Positions 18,411 to 27,276 of a DNA stretch of 64,000 nucleotides are shown piece by piece. The notes under the pieces were generated by a model. The model saw only the letters and a program-made list of their open reading frames with translations. It made no database searches and was not told the origin of the DNA. Source of the DNA: Methylophilaceae bacterium LSUCC0665. GTDB lineage: Bacteria; Pseudomonadota; Gammaproteobacteria; Burkholderiales; Methylophilaceae. The DNA is taken from contig CP103437.1 of NCBI GenBank assembly GCA_024919215.1, positions 310,001 through 374,000 on the forward strand. The letters are read 5' to 3'. How positions within the stretch are numbered: position 1 is the first letter of the stretch; every line of letters begins with the position of its first letter. The position numbers were made by a program, and so were the translations under genes.

Positions 18411-19341
18411 CTAAATCATTAAATTTTTTGAAAATTTCTTCTGGCATGGGAATGTTGTTTAATGAGCCCATATTAAATGCAGGCGTTTTTGAGCTTTTGA
18501 TCCCTGTGAGACTGGGATTGCTGAATGTATAAATTCCAATTGTCGGTATATCTAATGATGAGGCGAGGTGTGTTAAGCCGGTATCAACCCCGACAACTAA
18601 ACGTGCGGACGCGATTTTTTTTGCTAGTTGATCAATATGCATTTTTTCTAAAATTTCACAATTTGTTGTCTGATCATAGATCGCTAGGCAATCTTCATAT
18701 TCCTCTATACTCCCCCAGGGAAGAAAAATTTTAAAATTACCTGTCTCAAATAATTGTGCCAACTTAATCCAGTTTTCAAGAGGCCATTTCTTTTGAACAT
18801 TGCTTGTTCCAGTTATAAAGACGATGCTGTGTGGGTCTGTATAATCTTTTTTTAAATTATAAGAAAAAGAAATATCATTCTGGTCTATTTCATAATTCAT
18901 TGAATTGGCTACAAGTAATCTATTTCTATCAATTGCATGAAGTTTTTTATCAACTCCAATAGTGTTTTTATAAAAATAGCTTGCAAAGCTCTCTTTAATT
19001 GAATTTCTATTGAAGCCATATGAATTAAGAGATTTACACATTACCCCAGTTCTTATTAAACCTTGAAGATCAATAACATAATCGTAATTTTCTTTTTTAA
19101 TTAATTTCCTAAGTTGATAAAATTCAACATATGAAATTTTTTTAAATAAATTTTTCTTCCAACTTCTAAATTTACTGACTAAGATTTTTTGAACCGGAAA
19201 TAAATTTAATAGGCTAGAAAATGATTCTTCAACAAGCCAGTGAATTTCAGCATCTGCATGATTTCTTTTTAAATCACTTATAATAGAATTAGCGTGGACA
19301 ATGTCACCTAATGATGAAGTTTTGATAATCAGGACTTTCAT
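18406..19341 (-). CDS. waaC: Lipopolysaccharide heptosyltransferase I
   Basis: Glycosyltransferase family 9 enzyme that adds the first L-glycero-D-manno-heptose to Kdo in the LPS inner core, at the cytoplasmic face of the inner membrane. The N-terminus MKVLIIKTSSLGDIVHANSIISDLKRNHADAEIHWLVEE is the WaaC signature. VIDLQGLIRTGVM in the middle and the nucleotide-sugar site ARLVVGVDTGLTHLASSLDIPTIGIYTFSNPSLTG near the C-terminus agree. Length 311 is normal. Its start is only 18 bases from that of the divergent glycosyltransferase gene at 19360, so promoters must lie partly inside the coding regions. Confidence 0.9.
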   Translation of the reverse strand: MKVLIIKTSSLGDIVHANSIISDLKRNHADAEIHWLVEESFSSLLNLFPVQKILVSKFRSWKKNLFKKISYVEFYQLRKLIKKENYDYVIDLQGLIRTGVMCKSLNSYGFNRNSIKESFASYFYKNTIGVDKKLHAIDRNRLLVANSMNYEIDQNDISFSYNLKKDYTDPHSIVFITGTSNVQKKWPLENWIKLAQLFETGNFKIFLPWGSIEEYEDCLAIYDQTTNCEILEKMHIDQLAKKIASARLVVGVDTGLTHLASSLDIPTIGIYTFSNPSLTGIKSSKTPAFNMGSLNNIPMPEEIFKKFNDLA

Positions 19342-19359
19342 AAAGAAATTATAAACTAA

Positions 19360-20334
19360 ATGAAAAAAATTCTTATTTTAACTAAGGGCATTCATGCTTC
19401 ATCCTCAAGAGAAAGAGCTCTTATTTATACTGATTTACTTAAAAATGATAAGGTAGACTATGTTCACTTAGGATTATCTAAAAAGCCACTTAATTATATA
19501 AAAGCAATCATTAAGGCACCTTTTTTTGATGTCATATTTTTACAAAGAAAATTAGTATCAAGAATTTTTTTTAAAATTCTGAGAATCATATCAAAAAAAA
19601 TAATTTATGATTTTGATGATGCAGTTTTTTTAGATTCAGATGGAAAAATATCAAGCCATAAATTCAAAAATTTTTCATACATATGTTGTAACAGTGACCT
19701 GATTTTTGCTGGAAATAATTTTCTGAAAGAATATGCAGAGAAATTTAATAAAAAAACTTTTCTAATTCCAACATGCTTAGATATATCGAAATATAAATTA
19801 ACAGTTAAAAAAGATAAAAATTTTTTTGATCTTGTTTGGATTGGTTCAAAAAGCACTAGCAAATATTTAATTCAAATTCTTCCCTTGTTGGAGAGTGCAA
19901 ATAAAAAATTAAAAGATTTAAGACTTATTAATATTTCAAATGTTAATATAAAAAGTGAATTCATTCCAATAAAAAATATTATCTGGACAGAGCAGAGTCA
20001 ATATAAAGAGTTAAATTCAGCAAAAGTAGGTATAGCACCATTAGATAATTCAAACTGGAGTAAGGGAAAATGTGCCTTTAAAGTTCTTCAATATGCGGCG
20101 ACAGGCATTCCAATAATTTCATCAAATATAGGAGTAAATTCTATTTTAATAAAACAATTTGAGGCTGGCTTATTGGTGGAAAAAGAAAATGATTGGATCA
20201 AACATATTAAAAAACTGAGATCAAAACAAAATTTATATAAAATATACAAAAAAAATGCCGAGGAGATGTCAAAAATGTTTGATATAAATGCAAATTATAA
20301 AAAAATGAAAAAGATCATAAAAGATGATTTGTGA
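19360..20334 (+). CDS. Glycosyltransferase, GT4-like (LPS core)
   Basis: A 324-residue putative glycosyltransferase. The N-terminal half has a Rossmann-like pattern (DVIFLQRKL, KIIYDFDDAVF). The C-terminal half has WIGSKSTSKYLIQILPLLE, the acceptor loop SKGKCAFKVLQYAATGIPIISSNIGVNS and GLLVEKENDWIKHI, as in GT-B family 4 enzymes. It is very AT-rich (many AAA and ATA codons), more so than the housekeeping genes. Its position beside waaC and before waaP-like genes suggests a role in assembling the LPS core. Donor and acceptor cannot be told from sequence. Confidence 0.8.
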   Translation: MKKILILTKGIHASSSRERALIYTDLLKNDKVDYVHLGLSKKPLNYIKAIIKAPFFDVIFLQRKLVSRIFFKILRIISKKIIYDFDDAVFLDSDGKISSHKFKNFSYICCNSDLIFAGNNFLKEYAEKFNKKTFLIPTCLDISKYKLTVKKDKNFFDLVWIGSKSTSKYLIQILPLLESANKKLKDLRLINISNVNIKSEFIPIKNIIWTEQSQYKELNSAKVGIAPLDNSNWSKGKCAFKVLQYAATGIPIISSNIGVNSILIKQFEAGLLVEKENDWIKHIKKLRSKQNLYKIYKKNAEEMSKMFDINANYKKMKKIIKDDL

Positions 20335-20382
20335 ATTTTTAAGGACATAGGGAAAAACTATTATTTAAAAGTTTTTTAATAA

Positions 20383-21153
20383 ATGTTAAATTTTTATTCA
20401 AATAAAAAAATTTTCAAAGGGGTTAGCTTTGAACATCTTTTCAATATCCAAGGAAATATTGTTCGCTCTAATGATAATAGAGAAACAGTAAAATTTCTTT
20501 TCAAAAATAAAAAATATTTTATTAAGAGGTTTTCAAAGGGTTCTTTATTTCAGAATTTGTTGAATTACCTAGGTATTGTTAAGGATGTAAGCAATGCTGA
20601 CAATGAATACAAAGCTTACCAACTTTTGCAAGATATAGGCATTCAAACACCAAAGTTGGTGTGTTACGGCAATGAAAAAAAAATCTGGAATAATCGTTCA
20701 TTTGTAATATCTGAGGAGATTAAAAATTTTGAACAACTTGATTTTTTCTTCACTAAAAGGAAATATCAAAAAGATAAAAAAAAGTTTCATCATCAAATCT
20801 ATAAAAAAATAGTAGAAATTGTAAGCAAGCTTCATAAAAATGGCATTATTCATCATGATCTTTATTTATGTCATTTTCTACTAGACCTGAATTCATTAGG
20901 CGATGAAAAACGCCTCAAAATTTATTTAATTGATTTTCACCGGCTCCAGAAAAAAAATAGTATCAGTACGAGCAGATTAATTAAGGAATTAGGCGATCTA
21001 TTATTTTCAATAAAATATTTTGATGATGAGAAAAAATATCAAAAAATTTTAAAAGCTAATTATTTCAATCAAAATTTTCTAATGACCTATAAAAATAATA
21101 TCCAAAAAAGAGCAGATGCAATGTTAATAAAATATAAAAATAAATATGGTTGA
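20383..21153 (+). CDS. waaP: LPS core heptose kinase, WaaP/RfaP family
   Basis: Kinase-like protein of 256 residues that probably phosphorylates a heptose of the LPS inner core. The match to E. coli WaaP is clear: FKGVSFEHLFNIQGNIVR near the N-terminus, Lys48 (YFIKRF), Glu75 (NADNEYKAYQLL), the WaaP-specific catalytic loop HHDLYLCHFLLDL (157-169, catalytic Asp159) and the metal-binding LIDFHRLQ (Asp184). It lies 48 bases after the glycosyltransferase gene and overlaps the next kinase-like gene by 8. Core phosphates normally strengthen the outer membrane through divalent-cation bridges. Very AT-rich. Confidence 0.88.
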   Translation: MLNFYSNKKIFKGVSFEHLFNIQGNIVRSNDNRETVKFLFKNKKYFIKRFSKGSLFQNLLNYLGIVKDVSNADNEYKAYQLLQDIGIQTPKLVCYGNEKKIWNNRSFVISEEIKNFEQLDFFFTKRKYQKDKKKFHHQIYKKIVEIVSKLHKNGIIHHDLYLCHFLLDLNSLGDEKRLKIYLIDFHRLQKKNSISTSRLIKELGDLLFSIKYFDDEKKYQKILKANYFNQNFLMTYKNNIQKRADAMLIKYKNKYG

Positions 21154-22432
21154 TATTGTTAATCTTAAAATTTCAAAAGTCCTGCGAGAAATTCCTGGAA
21201 AGAGAAGAGTTGTTGATGCAAAAATTGATAATGAAAACTTCATTGTTAAATTCTTTTATAACAAGGGTGAGTATCTAAAAGAGCTCAATGGTGCGTTAAA
21301 TTTGAGGAATGCTAACATACCAACTCCAAAGATTTTTTCATTTGGAATATTCTCAAATGAATATTACATAATTTTTCAAAAAATTGATAAAGCTTTCACT
21401 CTTGATCAATTTCTAGCTAGCAATGAATCATCAGCTACAAAGCAAGTAATCATGAAACAAGTATTAGCTTTGAATAAAAAAATGTATGAAAAAAATATCA
21501 TCCAAGAAGATAATTACTTTAAAAACTATTTATATCAAAATGGTAAAGTCTATTTGATTGACGGAGGGCGTGTAAAGAAATTAAAATTTTTCAAAGTCAT
21601 TAGGAAGTTTTTAAATTTTAGTCTGATTTCATCAAAAATAAATCCAGAATTTTTATCAAAAAATACAACATCTTATAAATATAACTTTATTGAATTTTTG
21701 CATAAAAAATGTGTAGATTTATACTTATATAAAGAAATATCAAATTTTCAAAAAAAAACACTCCGAAATTCCACACAGTTTGAAAAAAATACTAGTTTGA
21801 ATTACTTAATATTGAAGCAAAGAAATTTTATCTTTAACTTTAATAGTATCGATAATTTTTTAATGAATGCTGAAATTATTAAAAATGGAAATACATGTAC
21901 TGTTTTTCGTGTTGATGATTTAATTATCAAAAGATACAACATTAAAAGTATCTGGCATTTTATTAAAATGCAATTTATTAAATCAAGAGGAAAAAACTCT
22001 TGGCAAATTTCAAATACATTACAATTACATAATCTTCCGTGCGCCAAACCCTATTTTTATTTCGAAAAAAGATTCTTATTCTTCAAATTAACAAGTTATT
22101 TTGCGATGGAAAGAATTGATGGAATTAGTATTGTAAGCTATCAAGAGTCATTGGAAAATAAATTACAAATTGAAAAGCTTAAAAAAAATATCTTCAAACT
22201 TTTAAACAAATTGATTCACTATAAATTCATTCATGGAGACTTCAAGGAAACAAATATTTTAGTCGATAAAAAAATGCAATTAATAATGATTGATTTCGAT
22301 AAATCATTTTTCTCAATGAATCAATCCATATATAATTCCAGACTTAAAAGACAAATCATTCGTTTTCTTTCAAATTGGAATAACAAGTCAAAATTTCTAA
22401 AAACGATTAGATCTTTGGAAAAATTAATATGA
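21146..22432 (+). CDS. Two-domain kinase-like protein (tandem WaaP/RIO-type folds)
   Basis: A 428-residue protein in which I can see two kinase-like domains in a row. Domain 1 (about 1-190) has Lys35 (FIVKFF), a degenerate catalytic loop IIQEDNYFKNYL (Asp122, Asn127; the usual His is Gln) and LIDGG (Asp139). Domain 2 (about 240-428) has Lys262 (LIIKRY), an intact loop FIHGDFKETNILV (His363, Asp365, Asn370) and MIDFD (Asp383). It overlaps waaP by 8 bases and the carbamoyltransferase by 4, so it is cotranscribed with them. An LPS-modifying sugar kinase is likely; substrates unknown. It could also be two ancestral genes fused. Confidence 0.75.
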   Translation: MVDIVNLKISKVLREIPGKRRVVDAKIDNENFIVKFFYNKGEYLKELNGALNLRNANIPTPKIFSFGIFSNEYYIIFQKIDKAFTLDQFLASNESSATKQVIMKQVLALNKKMYEKNIIQEDNYFKNYLYQNGKVYLIDGGRVKKLKFFKVIRKFLNFSLISSKINPEFLSKNTTSYKYNFIEFLHKKCVDLYLYKEISNFQKKTLRNSTQFEKNTSLNYLILKQRNFIFNFNSIDNFLMNAEIIKNGNTCTVFRVDDLIIKRYNIKSIWHFIKMQFIKSRGKNSWQISNTLQLHNLPCAKPYFYFEKRFLFFKLTSYFAMERIDGISIVSYQESLENKLQIEKLKKNIFKLLNKLIHYKFIHGDFKETNILVDKKMQLIMIDFDKSFFSMNQSIYNSRLKRQIIRFLSNWNNKSKFLKTIRSLEKLI

Positions 22433-24153
22433 AAATTTTAGGTATATCTGGCGTTCTTGGACATGATGCATCAGCAGCATTAATCATTGATGGCAAAATC
22501 ATTGCGGCTGCTGAAGAAGAGAGATTTATTCGAGACAAACATGCGAAAAATTTATTTCCTGTAGAAGCTGCTAAATATTGTTTAAAAGAGGGTGGCTTGA
22601 ATCCAGAGGATGTTGATATAGTGACATTCCCTTATGCAAAGATTCCTTTTTTCAGCAGAGCTCGTTGGCATTATGCAAAAAGATATTGGTATGCACCTGA
22701 TAGGTCTCTTGACGCCATCTTCAATGGAAATCGCAGATTCAGAAGAAACCTGAATAAAGCAAAAGACTTAATGACTTCATTAAATATCAATAAAGCAAAA
22801 ATAATACCTGTGGAACATCACTTATCACATGCATCAAGTGCTTATCATTTATCAGGGTTTAAAGAAAAGACTGCTATCGTTGGTATTGATGGCAAAGGGG
22901 AGTATGCAACAACATTTTTTGGTTATGGAGAAAATGGAAAAATACATAAAATAAAAGAGTTTTATGATCCTGAATCTTTAGGTGGGCTATATGGAGCCAT
23001 TACTGAATTTTTAGGTTTTGATATGCTCGACGGTGAGTTTAAAGTCATGGGTATGGCGCCATATGGTGACCCATCATTATATGATTTTTCAAATTTAGTA
23101 TCTTTTAAAAATGGACAATTAAAAGTAAATACGAATTTAGTTAACGTAATAGGTTTGAGGAGATATAAAGAAAATGGCAAAGGGTATTATTTTTCACCAA
23201 AATTTGTAGATATGTATGGTAAAAAAAGAAGCGGTGATGAAATTGATTTGCCTTACATTCATTATGCAGCATCTATTCAAAACAAACTTGAAGAAATTGC
23301 TCTGCAGATGATTGACTATTACCTCGGTGACATCATTAGAAAAACTGGCAAAATATGTATGGCTGGGGGGGTGGCGCTAAATGTAAAACTAAATCAAAAA
23401 ATTATTGATCTTCCTTATGTGAAAGAATTATTTGTGCAACCTGCATCCGGAGATTCAGGAACTTCGCTTGGAGCCGCCACATATGTTGCATCAATCCATG
23501 ACAATAAAACCAATTCCATTAAAAAAATGGAGCATGTTTATTACGGTCCTAGCTACTCATCCAAAGAATGCCTAGATGCTTGTAAAAATCATAGCTCAAA
23601 ACCTAAATTTACAAAAATTACTGATCCGGCAAAAGTTGGAGCAGAAATCTTGGCTGCCGGGAATCCTTTGGCATGGTTTCAAGGTCGAATGGAATTTGGT
23701 CCAAGAGCGCTTGGATGCCGAAGTATTCTTGGAGATCCAACGACCCCGAAGATATCGGATAAAATCAACGAGCAAATAAAATATAGAGAGCGTTGGCGAC
23801 CCTTTTGTCCAAGCATTTTAGAAGAATATGCTGAATCTATTATTGGATCTAAGCATCCTTCGCCATTTATGACATTCACATTTAATGTTCAACCAGAATG
23901 GATAAAAAAAATACCCGAGGTAGTGCATGAGGATAAAACGATCAGAGTGCAGGTTGTGAATGAAAAAACAAATAAAGTATACTATCAGCTTCTTAAAAAC
24001 TTTATGTCGCTTAAGGGTGTTCCGGTTGTCCTAAATACATCACTGAATAGAAGAGGCGAACCCATGGTTTGCTCACCTGAAGATGCTTTAAACATGTTTT
24101 TTGGATGTGATTTAGAGTTTATGATTATGGAAAATATATTAGTAACAAAATAA
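22429..24153 (+). CDS. Carbamoyltransferase, NodU/CmcH family
   Basis: A 574-residue enzyme that transfers a carbamoyl group from carbamoyl phosphate to a hydroxyl group, via carbamoyl-AMP. The N-terminal domain has GISGVLGHDASAALIIDG, AAAEEERFIRDKHA and the metal-site block HHLSHASSAYH (130-140). The C-terminal part has CMAGGVALNVKLNQKI, QPASGDSGTSLGAA and the nucleotide-binding GRMEFGPRALGCRSILGDP. It overlaps the double-kinase gene by 4 bases. In this cluster the likely acceptor is a sugar of the LPS core or O-chain, but that is inference; family members also decorate Nod factors and antibiotics. Confidence 0.9.
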   Translation: MKILGISGVLGHDASAALIIDGKIIAAAEEERFIRDKHAKNLFPVEAAKYCLKEGGLNPEDVDIVTFPYAKIPFFSRARWHYAKRYWYAPDRSLDAIFNGNRRFRRNLNKAKDLMTSLNINKAKIIPVEHHLSHASSAYHLSGFKEKTAIVGIDGKGEYATTFFGYGENGKIHKIKEFYDPESLGGLYGAITEFLGFDMLDGEFKVMGMAPYGDPSLYDFSNLVSFKNGQLKVNTNLVNVIGLRRYKENGKGYYFSPKFVDMYGKKRSGDEIDLPYIHYAASIQNKLEEIALQMIDYYLGDIIRKTGKICMAGGVALNVKLNQKIIDLPYVKELFVQPASGDSGTSLGAATYVASIHDNKTNSIKKMEHVYYGPSYSSKECLDACKNHSSKPKFTKITDPAKVGAEILAAGNPLAWFQGRMEFGPRALGCRSILGDPTTPKISDKINEQIKYRERWRPFCPSILEEYAESIIGSKHPSPFMTFTFNVQPEWIKKIPEVVHEDKTIRVQVVNEKTNKVYYQLLKNFMSLKGVPVVLNTSLNRRGEPMVCSPEDALNMFFGCDLEFMIMENILVTK

Positions 24154-24165
24154 ATATCTTAGATT

Positions 24166-25983
24166 ATGAAAAATTTAATACTCGAATTAGCAGAAAAAAT
24201 TAAAGAGAAAAGTAGACCAACTCGATCAGCTTACCTTAAAAGATTAAAAGCAATGAAAAATAGAGGTCGTGGTTCTGATCGTCTCGGTTGTGCAAATGTT
24301 GCTCATGCGTTCGCTTCATTGTCACCAGATAAGAGGCTGACAATCGTGCAAGAAAAAAAACCAAATCTAGCAGTGGTTACTGCCTATAACGATATGCTAT
24401 CAGCCCATAAACCTTACGAGGATTACCCTGAGCTAATCAGAACTGTTGCTAATGAAAACGGTTCTACAGTCCAAGTTGCAGCTGGTGTTCCAGCTATGTG
24501 TGATGGTGTAACCCAGGGAGAGCCTGGTATGGAATTAAGTTTATTTTCAAGAGACACGATTGCCATGAGCACTTCAGTTGGTTTATCTCATGATGTTTTT
24601 GACGGATCATTATTATTAGGCATTTGTGACAAAATTGTTCCGGGATTACTAATTGGAGCTCTACACTTTGGTCACTTGCCAGCTATTTTTATTCCTGCTG
24701 GCCCTATGTCAACTGGAATAGACAATACATCGAAATCAAAGGTTCGGGAGCAATACGCACTTGGTAAGGTTGGCAGAAAAGAGCTGTTAGATTCTGAAAC
24801 TAAAGCATATCATGGCGAGGGCACTTGCACGTTTTATGGAACAGCAAATAGTAATCAAATGTTATTAGAGGCGATGGGTCTTCATGTTCCTGGAGCGGCA
24901 TTTATTCATCCAAGAGACGATGCTAGAAATGAATTAACTTCTGAAGCTGTTCGAATGTTGATCAGAAATGTTAATGACAATAAAACATCATTTGCTTTAG
25001 GCGAAATGGTTGATGAGAAAGTGATTATTAATGCAATGTCAGCATTATTGGCAACTGGAGGATCAACAAACCACTTAATTCATTGGGTTGCAATCGCGAG
25101 AGCTGCTGGAATAGTGATTGATTGGACTGATTTTCATGATCTTGCTAAAGCTGTTCCTTTATTGGCGAGTGTCTATCCAAATGGTGTTGCCGATGTTAAT
25201 CAGTTTCAAGAAGCAGGCGGCCCTAGTTTTGTAATCAGAGAATTATTGGAAAATGGCTGTATGTTCAATGATGTGTTAACTGTTGCTGGACCTGGCATGG
25301 ACAAATATGGACAAAAGTTATCTGTAACAGGGAGCTCGCTATCATGGACTGATTTTCCAAAGACTTCTGGTGATGACTCTATTGTAAGAACACATGATAA
25401 ACCATTCTCAGAAACCGGTGGGTTAAAACTGTTAAAGGGGAATGTCGGTCGGTCTGTTATGAAGACCTCGGCAATCCCAGAAGATAAATATATTATTGAG
25501 GGGCCAGCGATGATTTTTGACTCTCAGGAGGGATTGCTGGAAGCATTTGATCAAGGAAAGTTGGAGAGAGATTTTATTGCGGTCGTTCGCTTTCAAGGAC
25601 CGAAAGCAAATGGAATGCCAGAGCTTCATAAATTGACCCCGCCATTATCTGTGTTACAAAATAAAGGATTTAAAGTTGCTATTGTGACTGATGGCAGAAT
25701 GAGTGGCGCCTCAGGAAAAGTTCCAGCAGCGATCCATATGAGCCCAGAGGCTGCCTTAGGTGGAGCCATTGCCAAGATTCGCGAGGGTGATATGTTAAGA
25801 ATTAATGCCACCGTTGGCTCATTAAATGTTTTAGTGGATGAAGATACATGGTTTGAAAGAAAGGTAGAAACACTATCTGAAAACAAAAAACAAAATAATA
25901 GTCACGGCATGGGGCGAGAGCTTTTTGGTGCCTTAAGAAAAAATGTGCTAACCGCCGAAGAAGGGGCAGTTACTTGGATTTAA
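24166..25983 (+). CDS. edd: Phosphogluconate dehydratase
   Basis: Entner-Doudoroff enzyme that converts 6-phosphogluconate to 2-keto-3-deoxy-6-phosphogluconate (KDPG), with a 4Fe-4S cluster. The 605 residues are the usual Edd length and longer than most IlvD. Family blocks seen are VAAGVPAMCDGVTQGEPGMELSLFSRD, GTCTFYGTANSNQMLLEAMGLHVPG, ATGGSTNHLIHWVAIARAAG and VTDGRMSGASGKVPAAIHMSPEA. Eda follows 13 bases downstream, which separates it from dihydroxyacid dehydratase. In a ribulose-monophosphate methylotroph this pair would cleave hexose phosphate to pyruvate and glyceraldehyde-3-phosphate. Confidence 0.97.
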   Translation: MKNLILELAEKIKEKSRPTRSAYLKRLKAMKNRGRGSDRLGCANVAHAFASLSPDKRLTIVQEKKPNLAVVTAYNDMLSAHKPYEDYPELIRTVANENGSTVQVAAGVPAMCDGVTQGEPGMELSLFSRDTIAMSTSVGLSHDVFDGSLLLGICDKIVPGLLIGALHFGHLPAIFIPAGPMSTGIDNTSKSKVREQYALGKVGRKELLDSETKAYHGEGTCTFYGTANSNQMLLEAMGLHVPGAAFIHPRDDARNELTSEAVRMLIRNVNDNKTSFALGEMVDEKVIINAMSALLATGGSTNHLIHWVAIARAAGIVIDWTDFHDLAKAVPLLASVYPNGVADVNQFQEAGGPSFVIRELLENGCMFNDVLTVAGPGMDKYGQKLSVTGSSLSWTDFPKTSGDDSIVRTHDKPFSETGGLKLLKGNVGRSVMKTSAIPEDKYIIEGPAMIFDSQEGLLEAFDQGKLERDFIAVVRFQGPKANGMPELHKLTPPLSVLQNKGFKVAIVTDGRMSGASGKVPAAIHMSPEAALGGAIAKIREGDMLRINATVGSLNVLVDEDTWFERKVETLSENKKQNNSHGMGRELFGALRKNVLTAEEGAVTWI

Positions 25984-25996
25984 ATAAAGGAAATTA

Positions 25997-26620
25997 ATGA
26001 ATACAAAAGATCTAGCTAGTTACGGTCCCGTTATACCTGTTATTGTTATTAACAAAATTGACGATGCATTACCGATTGCAGAAGCACTTTTAGAGGGTGG
26101 CATTAGAGTTCTTGAAATCACAATGCGCTCAGAATGTGCTCTTGATGCAATAGAATTAATCTCAAGCAAACTGCCAGATGCAATCACGGGGGCTGGAACT
26201 TTACGAACTAAGTCTGATGCAGTTCAGGCGAAAAATGCCGGATCAAAATTTGCGGTCAGTCCAGGCTTTACTTCAGAATTATCAAATGAATGTAAAAGAA
26301 TTGACCTTCCTTTACTTCCGGGCGTATCTACCGGGAGTGAAGTCATGATGGCTGCTGACGAAGGTTATGACTTCTTAAAGCTTTTTCCTGCCGTAGCCGT
26401 TGGCGGTATAAACTTATTGAAAGGATTTGCAGGACCTTTTTCTAACATTCAATTTTGCCCAACAGGTGGAGTAAAAGTAGAAACAGCACCAGAATTTCTT
26501 AGATTGCCTAATGTCCCAGTCTGTGGTGGAACTTGGTTAACACCCAATGAGTTAGTTAATAATAAAGATTGGGCTGGAATTACCAAGCTAGCTACCGAGG
26601 CTGCATCTATAAAAGTGTAA
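25997..26620 (+). CDS. eda: 2-keto-3-deoxy-6-phosphogluconate aldolase
   Basis: Class I aldolase that splits KDPG into pyruvate and glyceraldehyde-3-phosphate. The 207 residues carry Glu40 in RVLEITMRS, the GAGTLRT block, FAVSPGFTSEL, the Schiff-base lysine Lys128 in DFLKLFPA, and the phosphate-binding FCPTGGVK. A ribosome site (AAAGGA) sits before its ATG. It is 13 bases after edd, and its TAA shares one base with the ATG of the following HAD gene, so all three are likely cotranscribed. Confidence 0.97.
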   Translation: MNTKDLASYGPVIPVIVINKIDDALPIAEALLEGGIRVLEITMRSECALDAIELISSKLPDAITGAGTLRTKSDAVQAKNAGSKFAVSPGFTSELSNECKRIDLPLLPGVSTGSEVMMAADEGYDFLKLFPAVAVGGINLLKGFAGPFSNIQFCPTGGVKVETAPEFLRLPNVPVCGGTWLTPNELVNNKDWAGITKLATEAASIKV

Positions 26621-27276
26621 TGGATCTCACTAAATACAACACCATCATATTTGATTGTGATGGCGTGTTGTTAAATTCAAACTTTAAAAAATCTGAAGCC
26701 TATCGATATGCAGCTATTGATTTTGGTGCAACAGAAGACCAAGCTGAAGAGCTAGTTCAATATCATGTTGAAAATACCGGTATTTCAAGATATGTAAAGT
26801 TTAAATATTTCCTTACAAATATATTACAACAGTCATTTAATGAAGAGCATTTTACATTTCTAATTAAATCTTTAAATTATCATGTATTAAAAATATTAAA
26901 TGATTGTGAAGTAGCTGCTGGATTAGATGAGTTAAGAGATTTGACAAAAAATCAGCATTGGATGGTGATGAGCGGAGGTGATCAGGAAGAAGTAAGAACA
27001 ATTTTAGCTGCAAAGAATCTTGACCATTTGTTTGATTATGGTATTTACGGGAGCCCAGATTCAAAACACGAGATAGTCAAACACCATCTTGAAAGTAATA
27101 ATAATTTTATGCCAGCGATCTTTTTTGGTGATGCAGAATACGACATTAAAACTGCTAAAAATTTTAATCTTGATTTTGTGTTTATTTCAGGATGGAGTGA
27201 TTTTAGTGCTTGGGAAGAAACAGTCAAGGCAGAAAATATTATTTCAGTTAAGCACCTGAAAGATTTAATTATCTAA
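26620..27276 (+). CDS. HAD-family phosphatase
   Basis: A 218-residue haloacid-dehalogenase hydrolase. The nucleophile motif FDCDGVLLNSN places Asp12 and Asp14 at the N-terminus; MSGGDQEEVRTIL is motif II and FFGDAEYDIKTAKNFNLDFVFISG is motif IV with the acidic pair. A helical cap (residues 20-90) gives the subfamily I layout of phosphoglycolate phosphatase-like enzymes. I start at the ATG at 26620, which overlaps the eda stop by one base and puts the DxD motif at the usual distance from the N-terminus. Substrate unknown; its place after edd-eda hints at a sugar phosphate. It overlaps the convergent GT2 gene by 12 bases. Confidence 0.85.
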   Translation: MDLTKYNTIIFDCDGVLLNSNFKKSEAYRYAAIDFGATEDQAEELVQYHVENTGISRYVKFKYFLTNILQQSFNEEHFTFLIKSLNYHVLKILNDCEVAAGLDELRDLTKNQHWMVMSGGDQEEVRTILAAKNLDHLFDYGIYGSPDSKHEIVKHHLESNNNFMPAIFFGDAEYDIKTAKNFNLDFVFISGWSDFSAWEETVKAENIISVKHLKDLII

